64,000 bases of DNA. Source: Bacteroidota bacterium (GTDB taxonomy: Bacteria > Bacteroidota > Bacteroidia > Chitinophagales > Saprospiraceae). The stretch is from NCBI GenBank assembly GCA_030147525.1, contig JASBVF010000043.1, forward strand, positions 1 to 64,000. The letters run 5' to 3'. The notes beneath the pieces were generated by a model that did not search any database, had not been told where the DNA came from, and saw only the letters and a list, made by a program, of their open reading frames with translations. The position numbers and the translations under genes are program-made. Shown here piece after piece: positions 32,262 to 41,381 of the stretch (positions are counted from its first letter, which is position 1; every line of letters starts with the position of its first letter).

Positions 32262-33506
32262 ATGCTTGACTTCGACAAATGGCAGGAAATCTTTGAGTCG
32301 CTGAAGAAGCACAAGATGCGCACGCTGCTCACGGCATTTGCGGTGTGGTGGGGCATTTTCATGCTCGTCATCCTGCTGGGGGCGGGCAACGGACTGCAAA
32401 ACAGTTTTGAAAAAAACTTCGGTGACGATGCCATCAACAGCATCTGGATGTACCCCGACCGCACGTCTGAACCTTACAAAGGACTGCCCGCCGGGCGTTG
32501 GATCCGTTTCAACAACAGCGATTTCGATGTTTTGAAAAACAGGGTGGAAGGCGTCGAGTACATCACCGGACGCTACTACCTGGGCGGCGAACTGGTCGTA
32601 GAGTACGAGGGCAAAACCCTTTCCTACGACGTGCGCAGCGTGCATCCCGATCACCTTTTTATTGAAAATACGCTGATGAAAAACGGGCGCTACATCAACG
32701 AAACGGACATCAGCGAGCGCCGGAAAGTGTGCACCATCGGCAAGCTGGTGAAGGAGAGTTTTTTCAAAGAAAATGACAACCCGGTCGGCCAGCGCCTGAA
32801 CATCAAAGGCACCGAATTCACCATCGTTGGCGTCTTCGAGGACAAGGGCGGTGAAAATGAAATGCGCAAAATTTACATCCCCATCACCACTGCCCAGCGC
32901 ATTTTCGACACGCAGGATCGCATCCACCAACTCATCATCACCGTCGGCGACGCTACGCTGGCCGAATCGAAAAAAATTGAAGACAACATTCGGCAGGAGT
33001 TTTCTGCCCGGCATAATTTTTCACCCACCGACAAGCAGGCGCTCTACATCAGCAATAACATCGAGGAGTACCAGCAATTTCAGTCGATTTTCACCGGCAT
33101 CAAATTTTTCATCTGGTTCGTCGGCATCGGCAGCATCATTGCCGGGGTCGTCGGCGTGAGCAATATCATGATCATCATCGTGAAAGACCGAACGAAGGAA
33201 ATCGGCATCCGCAAAGCCATGGGCGCCACACCGTGGAGCATCGTGAGTATGATCCTCCAGGAGGCGATTTTTCTGACGGGCGTGGCTGGATACCTCGGTC
33301 TGCTTTCGGGCTTTGGCGTCATCTACGCCCTTCAAACTTTCATGGAAAAAAATGAAATCGAAACGGAATATTTCTACAACCCTGAAGTGGATTTTGCAAG
33401 TGTTTTATCCGCCCTCATTTTTCTCGTCGTCTGCGGAACGCTGGCCGGCCTGATCCCGGCGATCCAGGCGGTGCGGGTGAACCCGGTGACGGCGATGCGA
33501 CAATGA
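32262..33506 (+). CDS. MacB/FtsX-like ABC permease, first copy
   Basis: A 414-residue permease with one N-terminal membrane span (TAFAVWWGIFMLVILLGAG), a large periplasmic MacB-PCD domain (about 45-275) and three C-terminal spans (FtsX domain, about 285-405). The motif VKDRTKEIGIRKAMGATPWS is the standard coupling segment. It is a clear paralogue of the permease at 34012-35256, with the same length, the same KWQEIF start and the same C-terminal motif. The two may form a heterodimer on the shared ATPase. The stop codon lies inside an octamer repeat. Confidence 0.9.
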   Translation: MLDFDKWQEIFESLKKHKMRTLLTAFAVWWGIFMLVILLGAGNGLQNSFEKNFGDDAINSIWMYPDRTSEPYKGLPAGRWIRFNNSDFDVLKNRVEGVEYITGRYYLGGELVVEYEGKTLSYDVRSVHPDHLFIENTLMKNGRYINETDISERRKVCTIGKLVKESFFKENDNPVGQRLNIKGTEFTIVGVFEDKGGENEMRKIYIPITTAQRIFDTQDRIHQLIITVGDATLAESKKIEDNIRQEFSARHNFSPTDKQALYISNNIEEYQQFQSIFTGIKFFIWFVGIGSIIAGVVGVSNIMIIIVKDRTKEIGIRKAMGATPWSIVSMILQEAIFLTGVAGYLGLLSGFGVIYALQTFMEKNEIETEYFYNPEVDFASVLSALIFLVVCGTLAGLIPAIQAVRVNPVTAMRQ

Positions 33507-33540
33507 GAGAATGAAGGAATGAGAGAATGATAGAATGGGG
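33503..33540 (+). repeat. Left octamer-repeat arm flanking the decayed gene
   Basis: Five 8-bp units (CAATGAGA, GAATGAAG, GAATGAGA, GAATGATA, GAATGGGG) start at the permease stop codon. The reverse complement of the arm at 33975-34010 matches it in about 30 of 36 positions. Confidence 0.7.
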
Positions 33541-33579
33541 TGGCTATTCAGTCAATTCAAAGCTTAAAATCAAAATACT

Positions 33580-33974
33580 ATGAGCTACTTTTCAAAGCAG
33601 GAGAAAGCAGATTTTATTGAAAAAATGAAGGCCCGGACGAAGAAGTTTGCCATTGATGTCATTCATTTTTGCGATACCCTTCCTCCGACTCAGGCATGCA
33701 GGACGATTTCGTTTTAACTAATAAAAGCAGCTACTTCGACCGGCGCAAACTACCGTGCTGCATGCCGGGACCGATCGAAGGCTGAATTTTTTCAAAAATT
33801 TCGATCACAGTAGAAGAATCAGACGAAAGCCAATACTGGCTGGAAGTCATCGAAGGCTCGAATATCAAATGCGACAAAACAGAATTGAAAAGATTATTGA
33901 GCGAAGCGGAAGAAATCGTAAAGATCGTCTCCACCGCCCGAAAAAACAGTAGCGAAGGAACTGCGCCCCAATAA
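33580..33974 (+). pseudogene. Decayed four-helix-bundle protein (S23/IVS family)
   Basis: Conceptual translation after two repairs gives about 131 residues with the family signature: SFQLIKAATSTGANYRAAC, SKAEFFSKISI and SDESQYWLEVIEG. The first 45 codons are open, then TAA (33715-33717) replaces the expected CAA (Q). A run of six T at 33787-33792 lacks one T, shifting the frame. So it is broken twice. The family (TIGR02436) was first found inside 23S rRNA intervening sequences and is common in Bacteroidota genomes. Here it sits between two permease genes and between inverted octamer-repeat arms, which suggests insertion of a unit that later decayed. Sequencing error could explain the T-run change but hardly both. 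Confidence 0.8.
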
Positions 33975-34010
33975 TTCTATCATTCGTTCATTCTACCATT
34001 CACTCATTGC
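33975..34010 (+). repeat. Right octamer-repeat arm flanking the decayed gene
   Basis: Units TTCTATCA, TTCGTTCA, TTCTACCA and TTCACTCA run into the next permease start. They are the inverted counterpart of the left arm at 33503-33540 and also resemble the repeat at 32221-32261. Confidence 0.7.
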
Positions 34011-34011
34011 T

Positions 34012-35256
34012 ATGTTCGACTACGACAAATGGCAGGAAATATTCGGCACCATCCGGAAAAATAAACTCCGGACCTTCCTGACGGCCCTGGGCGTCTGGTG
34101 GGGCATTTTCATGCTCATCGTGCTCATGGGTGCCGGTACCGGATTGGAGAACGGCGTGTTCAGCCTCTTCGGCAGCCATGCCCGCAATGCCCTGTATGTG
34201 TGGACGCAACGCACGACCCTGCCATACATGGGCCTGCCGCCGGGACGCAATGCCCGGCTGAACAACGACGACATTCAGGCATTGGTGATGCATTTTGAAA
34301 ATGAAATCGAGTACATGGCGCCCCGCCTTTGGGTGAACGGCGGCGAGATCATCCACAAAGACAAAAAAGCCGCTTTCGATGTGCGGGGCGAAAGTCCTGA
34401 CATCGTTCACATCGACGCCTTCCAACTGGCAGACGGGCGTTTCATCAACCCACTCGACATGAAAAACCGCCGCAAGGTCATCGTCATCGGAAAGCGGGTG
34501 GTGGAGACGTTTTTTGAAAAAAATGAAAACCCCATCGGCGAATACCTCAAAATTCAGGGCGTGGACTACCTCATCGTTGGCACGTTCAAGTCCGACCGTC
34601 GTGGCGAGGATGCCGAGGAAGATGAAAAAACCATTTTCATGCCCCTGACCACCGCCCAGCAAGTGACGAACAACCCCAATTTCATCGGCTGGTTCGTCTG
34701 TACGATTGATCAAAAATACAAGGTCAGCGACGTGCAGGACAAAATTACCGGCCTCCTGAAAGAACGCCACAAAATCCACCCTGACGACGAGCAGGGCGTC
34801 CGTTCCAACAGTACCGAACAGGAAGTGAAAGAACTCAACGGCCTTTTCACCGGCATCAAACTGCTGGTGTGGTTCGTGGGTATCGGCAGCCTGTTCGCCG
34901 GCGTCATCGGCGTGGGCAACATCATGCTCATCATCGTGAAAGACCGGACGAAGGAAATCGGCATTCGCAAAGCGATGGGCGCTACGCCCCGCTCCATCGT
35001 GAGCATGATTTTGCTGGAATCCATTTTCATTACCACTATCGCCGGGTACCTGGGCCTGCTTTCGAGCATTGGGCTGGTGTACCTGATGAGCGTGGCGGCG
35101 GGAACTGATGTGCCGTTTTTCCTCAATCCGCAAATCAAACTTGGCGTAGGTGTGGCGGCAGTGCTAATCCTTGTCATCGCCGGGGCGCTGACGGGGCTGG
35201 TGCCGGCGTTGCAGGCGTCGAGGATTAATCCGGTGGAGGCGCTGCGGGATGAGTAG
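34012..35256 (+). CDS. MacB/FtsX-like ABC permease, second copy
   Basis: A 414-residue permease with the same plan as the first copy: an N-terminal span, a periplasmic MacB-PCD domain and three C-terminal spans, with VKDRTKEIGIRKAMGATPRS near residue 320. The periplasmic domains have diverged far more than the membrane ends, consistent with an old tandem duplication and specialisation. The adaptor gene follows after 41 bases. Confidence 0.9.
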   Translation: MFDYDKWQEIFGTIRKNKLRTFLTALGVWWGIFMLIVLMGAGTGLENGVFSLFGSHARNALYVWTQRTTLPYMGLPPGRNARLNNDDIQALVMHFENEIEYMAPRLWVNGGEIIHKDKKAAFDVRGESPDIVHIDAFQLADGRFINPLDMKNRRKVIVIGKRVVETFFEKNENPIGEYLKIQGVDYLIVGTFKSDRRGEDAEEDEKTIFMPLTTAQQVTNNPNFIGWFVCTIDQKYKVSDVQDKITGLLKERHKIHPDDEQGVRSNSTEQEVKELNGLFTGIKLLVWFVGIGSLFAGVIGVGNIMLIIVKDRTKEIGIRKAMGATPRSIVSMILLESIFITTIAGYLGLLSSIGLVYLMSVAAGTDVPFFLNPQIKLGVGVAAVLILVIAGALTGLVPALQASRINPVEALRDE

Positions 35257-35297
35257 CACATGAAATTGTAAATTTTAAAAAAATCAAATCACCCAAC

Positions 35298-36536
35298 ATG
35301 AATAAAGGATGCGTCATCACCCTCGCCGCCGTTATCGGCATTTTGTCCGTAGCGCTCGGCATTTATTTTTACAAACAAAGTAAAAAAGACCCCGTCGTGT
35401 ACGAGACGGAGAAGCCCGTCATTGCTGACATTGTTAAAAAAACAGTCGCTACCGGCTCCATCAAACCCCGGCTGGAAGTCAACATCAAACCGCAGGTGTC
35501 CGGCGTGGTGGACGAACTGTTCGTGGAAGCCGGGCAGATGGTGAAAAAAGGCGAACGCATCGCCCGCATCAAACTCGTGCCCAGCCAGGTGAACATCAAC
35601 AACGCCCAGTCCAGCGTCGAACTGGCCCGCATCCGCTACGAGCAGGCCCGGCGGGATCTGGCCCGTCAGCAGGAGGTTTTTAGTAAAAAACTGGACGTAG
35701 AGACCGCCCGTGCCCGTTTTGAAAATGCCAAACAGGAGGACGAGCGCAACAAAAAACTTTTCGGCGAGGGTGTCATTTCCGAGCAGCAGTACCAGCAGAT
35801 CAAGCGGGATCTGGACATTGCGAAAGCGGAATTTGAAAATATGAAACTCGTCTCCGGCAACAATCTCAAACAGTTCGAGGCCGAGGTAGAAATCCGCCGC
35901 CAGGAACTCAACGCCGCCATCGACAACCTGCAACTGCTGCGGGAAGGCGCCACCAAAAACTCCCAGCAGGTCGCCAACATTGTCGTCTCCACGGTGGACG
36001 GCATGGTACTCGACGTACCGGTGGAGGAAGGCACCTCCGTCATAGAACGCAACAATTTCAACGAAGGCACCAGCATTGCTATCGTCGCCGACATGACTTC
36101 GCTGATTTTTGAAGGCAAAGTGGACGAGTCGGACGTCGGGAAACTGAGGGAAGGCATGCCGCTCGAACTCACCATCGGCGCCATCGAAGGTTCGAAATTC
36201 GGCGCCACGCTGGAATACATTGCCCCGAAAGGCAACCTGGAGGAAGGTACCGTGAAATTCCAGGTGCGGGCCGCCATCGAACCGGCGAAAGACGTTTTCC
36301 TCCGGGCCGGCTACAGCGCCAGCGGGGACATCATTTTAGACAAAAAAGAAAAAGTGCTGGCCGTGAAGGAGCGGGATATCATTTTTGAAAAAGACACGAC
36401 CTACGTGGAAGTGCAGACCGGCGAGCAGCAGTTTCAGAAAAAACAGGTGCAACTCGGCCTCTCCGACGGCATCCAGATCGAAGTCGTAAGCGGGCTGGAT
36501 TCGACGACGATGGTGAAAGTGCAGAAGAAGCTTTGA
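35298..36536 (+). CDS. Periplasmic adaptor, MacA/HlyD family
   Basis: A 412-residue membrane-fusion protein. It has an N-terminal anchor (about 6-24), a lipoyl/barrel-sandwich half motif (KPQVSGVVDELFVEAGQMVKKGE), a long alpha-helical hairpin (about 95-215), the second lipoyl half (VVSTVDGMVLDVPVEEG) and beta-barrel and membrane-proximal domains. It links the permease pair to an outer-membrane TolC-like channel, which is not encoded here. Together with the ATPase and two permeases it forms a MacAB-like tripartite exporter; the cargo is unknown. Confidence 0.9.
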   Translation: MNKGCVITLAAVIGILSVALGIYFYKQSKKDPVVYETEKPVIADIVKKTVATGSIKPRLEVNIKPQVSGVVDELFVEAGQMVKKGERIARIKLVPSQVNINNAQSSVELARIRYEQARRDLARQQEVFSKKLDVETARARFENAKQEDERNKKLFGEGVISEQQYQQIKRDLDIAKAEFENMKLVSGNNLKQFEAEVEIRRQELNAAIDNLQLLREGATKNSQQVANIVVSTVDGMVLDVPVEEGTSVIERNNFNEGTSIAIVADMTSLIFEGKVDESDVGKLREGMPLELTIGAIEGSKFGATLEYIAPKGNLEEGTVKFQVRAAIEPAKDVFLRAGYSASGDIILDKKEKVLAVKERDIIFEKDTTYVEVQTGEQQFQKKQVQLGLSDGIQIEVVSGLDSTTMVKVQKKL

Positions 36537-36633
36537 TTTGATTTAAGATTCTTCGATTACATGATTTTAGATTTTTGATTTTGCACCCCCAATCAAAAAT
36601 CAAGTATCAAAAATCGAAGAATCTTAAATCAAA
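36537..36633. repeat. Large intergenic palindrome after the exporter operon
   Basis: Outer arms of 21 bp (36537-36557 and 36613-36633) and inner arms of 11 bp (36570-36580 and 36591-36601) are exact complements. GATT recurs about every 7-8 bases in the left half and AATC in the right. It begins right after the adaptor stop and reaches the stop region of the convergent deacetylase gene, so it may also end transcription. Confidence 0.8.
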
Positions 36634-36638
36634 AAAAA

Positions 36639-39161
36639 TCACCGTTTGTCTCGCTTGCCCACCGAAATCAGGTTCGCAAACAACCGGAAGGCTCCCGGCA
36701 CACCGGACGGCAATTCCCGGAAAAACGACAGGCCCGTGTAGATGTAGTAGCCCTCGCCGTATTTCGCCACCAGCAAACTGCCATCTCGGGCAGGCTCGCC
36801 GGGGTCGTTGCTGGAAAAAATGGGCGTAAACTCCGGGCCCCATTCGCCGGGGAAATACAGCCCCCGCTCCTGCACCCAGCCGTCGAAATCCTTCGCCGTA
36901 ATTTTATTCGGATAGTTCAGCACCTCGTGGTCGGGGGCGAGGAAACGCATTTCAGCCTCCTCCACGGTCACCCGCTCACGGGAAATTTTAAGCTTGTAGG
37001 GAGCAATTTCTTCCGCCGGTAAAATCAGCGCATGGCCGGTGTTGTACTGCACGATCATGGTGCCGCCCTGCTTCACGTAGTCGAGTAGTTTGGGCTGGTG
37101 AAATTTCAGGCGCTCCACCGTGTTGTAAGCCCGGATGCCGAGGATGACGGCGTCGTATTTTTTCAAATTTTCAAGGTTGATGTCCCGGTCTTCGAGTACA
37201 TCCACGGTGTAGCCGGTCTGGCGGAGGGCTTCGGGCACTTTGTCGCCGGCGCCCATGATGTAGGCCACCCGGCTACCAGTTTTTTTCAGGTCGATGCGGG
37301 CGACTTTGGCCTCAGCATTCAGCAGCACAGTCTGGGTGGGGATGTGGTCGTACTCGATGAGTACGATTGACTTGGTGTACCCTTCTCCGTTGACAGTTGC
37401 GATGGGTGAAATTTTGCCCTCCGTAATCTCGTCCGGTGGGTAAAGTTGGAAAGTGACGGTCTGCTCCTCGCCCTTCAGTTTCAGGTTAAAATCGATGAAC
37501 TCCGGCTCGATGCGCCAGCCGTTCGGACGGGCCAGCGTGACTTTGCCGCTGGTGTTCGGAGCACCGGATTTCACCACCACATTCACCGGGAGGGCCTGGG
37601 AACTGGTGAACAGCAGCACCTCGTCCTGCAGGTTGACGAACACGGGCGGCGTCACTTCGAAGGGGCGGTAAACTTCACCCTTCACATCGTCATCTTTTTT
37701 GTAAACAACGTCCCGCTCGAACGTAACCGGCTGGTTTTCAATCAAAAAACTAAATTCCACTTTGAACTGCCGGGGCGTTTCAGGAAGTCCCCGCAGCGTC
37801 TGGTCTTCGACGGTGTACATGCCGAGTTCCCAGTTTTTATTTAACCAATAAGAATTGGTGAAAGGCAGACTGGCGGGCAGCGTCAGTTTTTTCTTCCAGT
37901 TAAAATCTTTGTTGCGCTCCAACCGGAGGTTCAGCGTCGAATCCTGGCCCATTGGCGTGTAGCGGACCGATTGGAGGACGCAGGCAACCTTCGAGCGGTT
38001 GATCGCTTCCAGGGTCAATTCCACCTCCTCGCCCGGCGTGGCGGAAAAGTCATCTGCCACGGCCTCGATGAACAGCCCCATGCAGGCAGCAATTACTTTT
38101 TTGATTTCGGCAGATTTCACCTGCTTCCAGTAGCCATCGGGCAGGGCTTCGATCATGGCGTATGCTTTCATGAGTTGAGGCACGCTGGCGGCGGGGTTGT
38201 CGTGGCGGTATTCTTTTCCCACCTTTTTGAGGATTTCGCCGATGGGAGCGCCACCTTTCACCCGCGTCCAGGTGGTATTGATGCCGTCAAAAAGGTCGGT
38301 CGGATCCTCTGGCATGTCGCCTTTCAACAGGTCGAGGTATTCGATTTGCTCGCCCCGGTTGCCTACGGAGCCGAAACCCTGCGACTTGTGCATGGAGCGG
38401 CTTTCAGCGGCGATTTCACCGTTGGATTTTCCTTTCAGTGGGAAATACGTCCCGGCATCCACCATCGCCATCCGGGATTTGTCGGCCTTGTCGAAAGCCT
38501 CCTGGCTGCCGTAAAACCACCAGGAAGTGTTGAAAAACAAGCGTTTCGGTTGCCAGGGCTGTACGTATTTCAGTTGCTCAGGGTATACATTTTTATCGTT
38601 GGCCATCTCGAACGCCTCGAACGAAAGCATGGCCGACGAAGTGTGGTGGCCGTGCGTTCTGCCCGCTGAGTTGTGGTCAAAACGATTGACGATCACGTCG
38701 GGCTGCCACTTGCGGATGGCCCAAACAACGTCGGAAAGCACCTCGTCCTTGTTCCAGATTTCGAGCGTTTCGTCGGGGTGTTTTGAAAAACCGAAATCAT
38801 TGGCCCGGCTGAACATTTGGCTGCCGCCATCGATGCGGCGGGCGGCCAGCAGTTCCTGCGTGCGGATGACGCCGAGCAGTTCTTCGATCTGGGTGCCGAT
38901 GAGGTTTTGGCCGCCGTCACCCCGGGTGAGGGAGAGGTAGGCCGTGTTCATGTGCTGGTCGTTGATGAGCCAGGAAATGAGGCGGGTATTTTCATCGTCG
39001 GGATGTGCGGCCACGTAGAGGGCCGAGCCGAGGACGTTGAGTTTTTCGATGGCCTGGTAGATTTCGGCGGAGTTCAGCCGTTCAGGGCGCTGCGAGAGCG
39101 CTGAGAAGACGGTGAAAATCGTGAAAAAACAGGCGAGGGCCAGGGTGTATCTATTTTTCAT
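36639..39161 (-). CDS. PIG-L family deacetylase with C-terminal ThuA-like region
   Basis: An 840-residue exported protein. After a signal peptide (about 1-23) comes a PIG-L/LmbE zinc-deacetylase domain with AHPDDE (H53-E57) and the distal HGHH (170-173). Family members remove N-acetyl groups from sugar conjugates. A middle region (about 350-600) looks like beta-sandwich domains. The last 200 residues contain GAGDKVPEALRQTGY and YDAVILGIRAYN, resembling ThuA or other class I amidotransferase-like folds. This long form is frequent in Bacteroidota and its substrate is not known. It is a single gene. Confidence 0.82.
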   Translation of the reverse strand: MKNRYTLALACFFTIFTVFSALSQRPERLNSAEIYQAIEKLNVLGSALYVAAHPDDENTRLISWLINDQHMNTAYLSLTRGDGGQNLIGTQIEELLGVIRTQELLAARRIDGGSQMFSRANDFGFSKHPDETLEIWNKDEVLSDVVWAIRKWQPDVIVNRFDHNSAGRTHGHHTSSAMLSFEAFEMANDKNVYPEQLKYVQPWQPKRLFFNTSWWFYGSQEAFDKADKSRMAMVDAGTYFPLKGKSNGEIAAESRSMHKSQGFGSVGNRGEQIEYLDLLKGDMPEDPTDLFDGINTTWTRVKGGAPIGEILKKVGKEYRHDNPAASVPQLMKAYAMIEALPDGYWKQVKSAEIKKVIAACMGLFIEAVADDFSATPGEEVELTLEAINRSKVACVLQSVRYTPMGQDSTLNLRLERNKDFNWKKKLTLPASLPFTNSYWLNKNWELGMYTVEDQTLRGLPETPRQFKVEFSFLIENQPVTFERDVVYKKDDDVKGEVYRPFEVTPPVFVNLQDEVLLFTSSQALPVNVVVKSGAPNTSGKVTLARPNGWRIEPEFIDFNLKLKGEEQTVTFQLYPPDEITEGKISPIATVNGEGYTKSIVLIEYDHIPTQTVLLNAEAKVARIDLKKTGSRVAYIMGAGDKVPEALRQTGYTVDVLEDRDINLENLKKYDAVILGIRAYNTVERLKFHQPKLLDYVKQGGTMIVQYNTGHALILPAEEIAPYKLKISRERVTVEEAEMRFLAPDHEVLNYPNKITAKDFDGWVQERGLYFPGEWGPEFTPIFSSNDPGEPARDGSLLVAKYGEGYYIYTGLSFFRELPSGVPGAFRLFANLISVGKRDKR

Positions 39162-39406
39162 GGAAAAAAATTTTTGATCAAAAGAAAACGGGTGGCAAAT
39201 ATCACGAAAACATGCCGGAATGCAGGAGGTTTACTGGCCATGCATAGTTTTAGTTTCGCTTTTGCCGCATTAACTTTGGCTCTTGTTGGCATTTTTAACG
39301 AATAATTAAAACATAAAACTCGTTGTTTCGCAGGTCTTAACTTTCAACTTTACGGCCGTGAACGCTTTGAACGTTCGACCGTTTAACTCAAAAAAAATTG
39401 ACAACT

Positions 39407-40207
39407 ATGCTATCAAAGAAAATCATGTTTATGCTCGCCATCACCGTTTCCCTGACTGCGTGGAACTGCGGTGGCCTGAAGGGTGGTGGGTTCAACCTGT
39501 TCACGGTACAGGATGACATTGCGCTTGGCAAACAATTCAGCCAACAAATTGAAAGCGACACAAAGCAATTTCCCATCTTGCCGGAGCAGGGAAATGAGGA
39601 GGTTTACAAATACATCCGGGGCTTAACACAGCAACTTTTGCGTACGGGTAAAGTCGCTCACGCCAACGAATTCGTCTGGCAGGTCAAAATCATCAACGAC
39701 AACGAAACACTGAATGCTTTTGCCGTGCCTGGCGGCTACCTTTACGTATACACGGGTTTGATTAAATTCCTTGACACGGAGGATCAACTGGCGGGAGTTA
39801 TGGGCCACGAAATCGCCCACGCAGCCCTGCGCCATTCCACGCAGCAGATGTCTAAAATTTATGGCCTCGATGCCCTCCGGCAAATCATCACCGGGAAGAC
39901 GGACCCTGGCCTGATGGAGCAGATTGCACTGGGCCTTGTATCGCTGAAATTCAGCCGGGCGCACGAATCTCAGGCTGACGAACATTCTGTCATCTACCTC
40001 TGCGGTACGAACCTGAACGCCAGCGGCGCTGCCGGTTTTTTTGAAAAAATCCAGGGCAAAGGCGGCACCCCCCCCGAGTTTTTGAGCACGCATCCCGATC
40101 CGGGCAACCGGGTAAAGGACATCAAGGCCAAAGCCCAATCGCTCAATTGTACAGGGAAAAACGTGAATAAAACAGAGTACGACCGCATCAAAAAGCTGTT
40201 GAAATGA
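39407..40207 (+). CDS. M48 family metalloprotease (BepA/YcaL-like)
   Basis: About 266 residues. The hydrophobic N-terminus ends near cysteine 21, so it is exported and may be a lipoprotein, though the lipobox (AWNC) is poor. The zinc site HEIAH is at 134-138 and the third ligand lies in HESQADEHS. The C-terminal STHPDPGNRVKDIKA motif is typical of M48 periplasmic proteases that survey outer-membrane protein folding. I chose the ATG at 39407 over the TTG nine bases upstream. A TAACTTTG sequence at 39271-39278 may be a -7 box. Confidence 0.88.
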   Translation: MLSKKIMFMLAITVSLTAWNCGGLKGGGFNLFTVQDDIALGKQFSQQIESDTKQFPILPEQGNEEVYKYIRGLTQQLLRTGKVAHANEFVWQVKIINDNETLNAFAVPGGYLYVYTGLIKFLDTEDQLAGVMGHEIAHAALRHSTQQMSKIYGLDALRQIITGKTDPGLMEQIALGLVSLKFSRAHESQADEHSVIYLCGTNLNASGAAGFFEKIQGKGGTPPEFLSTHPDPGNRVKDIKAKAQSLNCTGKNVNKTEYDRIKKLLK

Positions 40208-40295
40208 CCCTCCTACCCGGCGGCGGCGGCTTTGGATATCTCGCCGAAACAACTACCGCCGGGCCAATTTTTAACACCTACGAGTACCGAATCCA

Positions 40296-41363
40296 TTGAA
40301 AAAAAAGCTATACATTTCATTATTAAAAAAAATACAGCTTTACAGCATTCCATCGTCATTTCTGCGCAATGAACTCGCTATTGCATTGATTGTCGGCGAG
40401 TTTTTGATAGGAATTCTGGGTTTTGTGGAGTTGGAGGATTACACCCTGCGGGAAGCATTTTACATGACCGTTATCACGATCTCGACAGTAGGCTACACGG
40501 AGGTCAAACCGCTCAGCCCCAATGGTCAGCTTTTTACTTCCTTTCTGATCATTCTGAATTTCGGGATATTTGCCTATGCGCTATCTGTATTTTCTTATTA
40601 CGTCATCAACGGTGAAATCTTTAAAAATATGCACCTCAACCTGATCAACACAAAAATTGACAAACTGCAAAACCACGTCATCATCTGTGGCTACGGGCGT
40701 TACGGGCGGGAGATCACCCAAAATTTCACCCATCATAACACGCCGTTTGTGATCATTGAAAATGACCCTTCCGTCATTGATGAAATACAAAAAAGCGAGG
40801 ATAAAACGCTCTACATCGAGGACGATGCCACACATGACGAGACTTTACAACAGGCTGGTATCAAAAAAGCTCAAGCCCTGATTGCAGCACTCCCCGACGA
40901 CTCGGAGAATCTTTTCATCGTACTGACAGCCAGGCAGTTAAACCCCAAACTGAATATCATCAGCCGGGCTTCCAACCCCCGCTCCCAACGAAAACTTCAA
41001 CTCGCTGGCGCCAACCACGTCATTATGCCGGAGCAAATAGGCGGATTTTATATGGCAACGCTGGTCAGCAAACCGGGAGCCACAGAGTTTTTCTCTTACA
41101 TCACCCGGGAATCGGAGTCAGATATAGAATTTGAAGAAATCCGTTACAAAGACATGCCTGACTTTTGCAAGGGAAAATCGATTCGTGACCTGCACATCCG
41201 CCGGGAAACAGGCGCCAACATCATCGGTTTCAAACAACCGGACGGCGGCTACACGGTCAATCCGGGCCCGGAAACAATACTCGTGAAAGATTCCAGTTTT
41301 ATCGTGCTTGGTTCTCATGAGCAATTGGATAAATTGCGGAGGTACCTGAACGAGCTACACTAA
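40296..41363 (+). CDS. Potassium channel with TrkA-type RCK domain
   Basis: A 355-residue two-span channel. Membrane helices at about 27-45 and 78-103 flank the filter STVGYTE (64-69), a variant of TVGYG in which the last G is replaced by T. A RCK/TrkA-N domain begins with VIICGYGRYGRE (128-139) and a TrkA-C domain covers about 255-350. This layout is the MthK/Kch type, gated by ligand binding to the RCK ring. The start is TTG at 40296, since no suitable ATG precedes the first span. The next gene follows after 18 bases. Confidence 0.88.
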   Translation: MKKKLYISLLKKIQLYSIPSSFLRNELAIALIVGEFLIGILGFVELEDYTLREAFYMTVITISTVGYTEVKPLSPNGQLFTSFLIILNFGIFAYALSVFSYYVINGEIFKNMHLNLINTKIDKLQNHVIICGYGRYGREITQNFTHHNTPFVIIENDPSVIDEIQKSEDKTLYIEDDATHDETLQQAGIKKAQALIAALPDDSENLFIVLTARQLNPKLNIISRASNPRSQRKLQLAGANHVIMPEQIGGFYMATLVSKPGATEFFSYITRESESDIEFEEIRYKDMPDFCKGKSIRDLHIRRETGANIIGFKQPDGGYTVNPGPETILVKDSSFIVLGSHEQLDKLRRYLNELH

Positions 41364-41381
41364 TTTTTTTAGTAAAAATTT

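Noticed and set aside
33580-33974. An intact four-helix-bundle gene
   Set aside because: An in-frame TAA after codon 45 and a missing T in a T-run both break the frame, so it is listed as a pseudogene.
33503-34010. Insertion sequence or transposon
   Set aside because: No transposase frame, no clear target-site duplication and no conventional terminal inverted repeats were seen; only the octamer arms bound the unit.
34000-35133. 377-codon frame opposite the second permease
   Set aside because: The protein is rich in H, D and F, as expected from reading the opposite strand of this permease; a similar antisense frame lies opposite the first permease.
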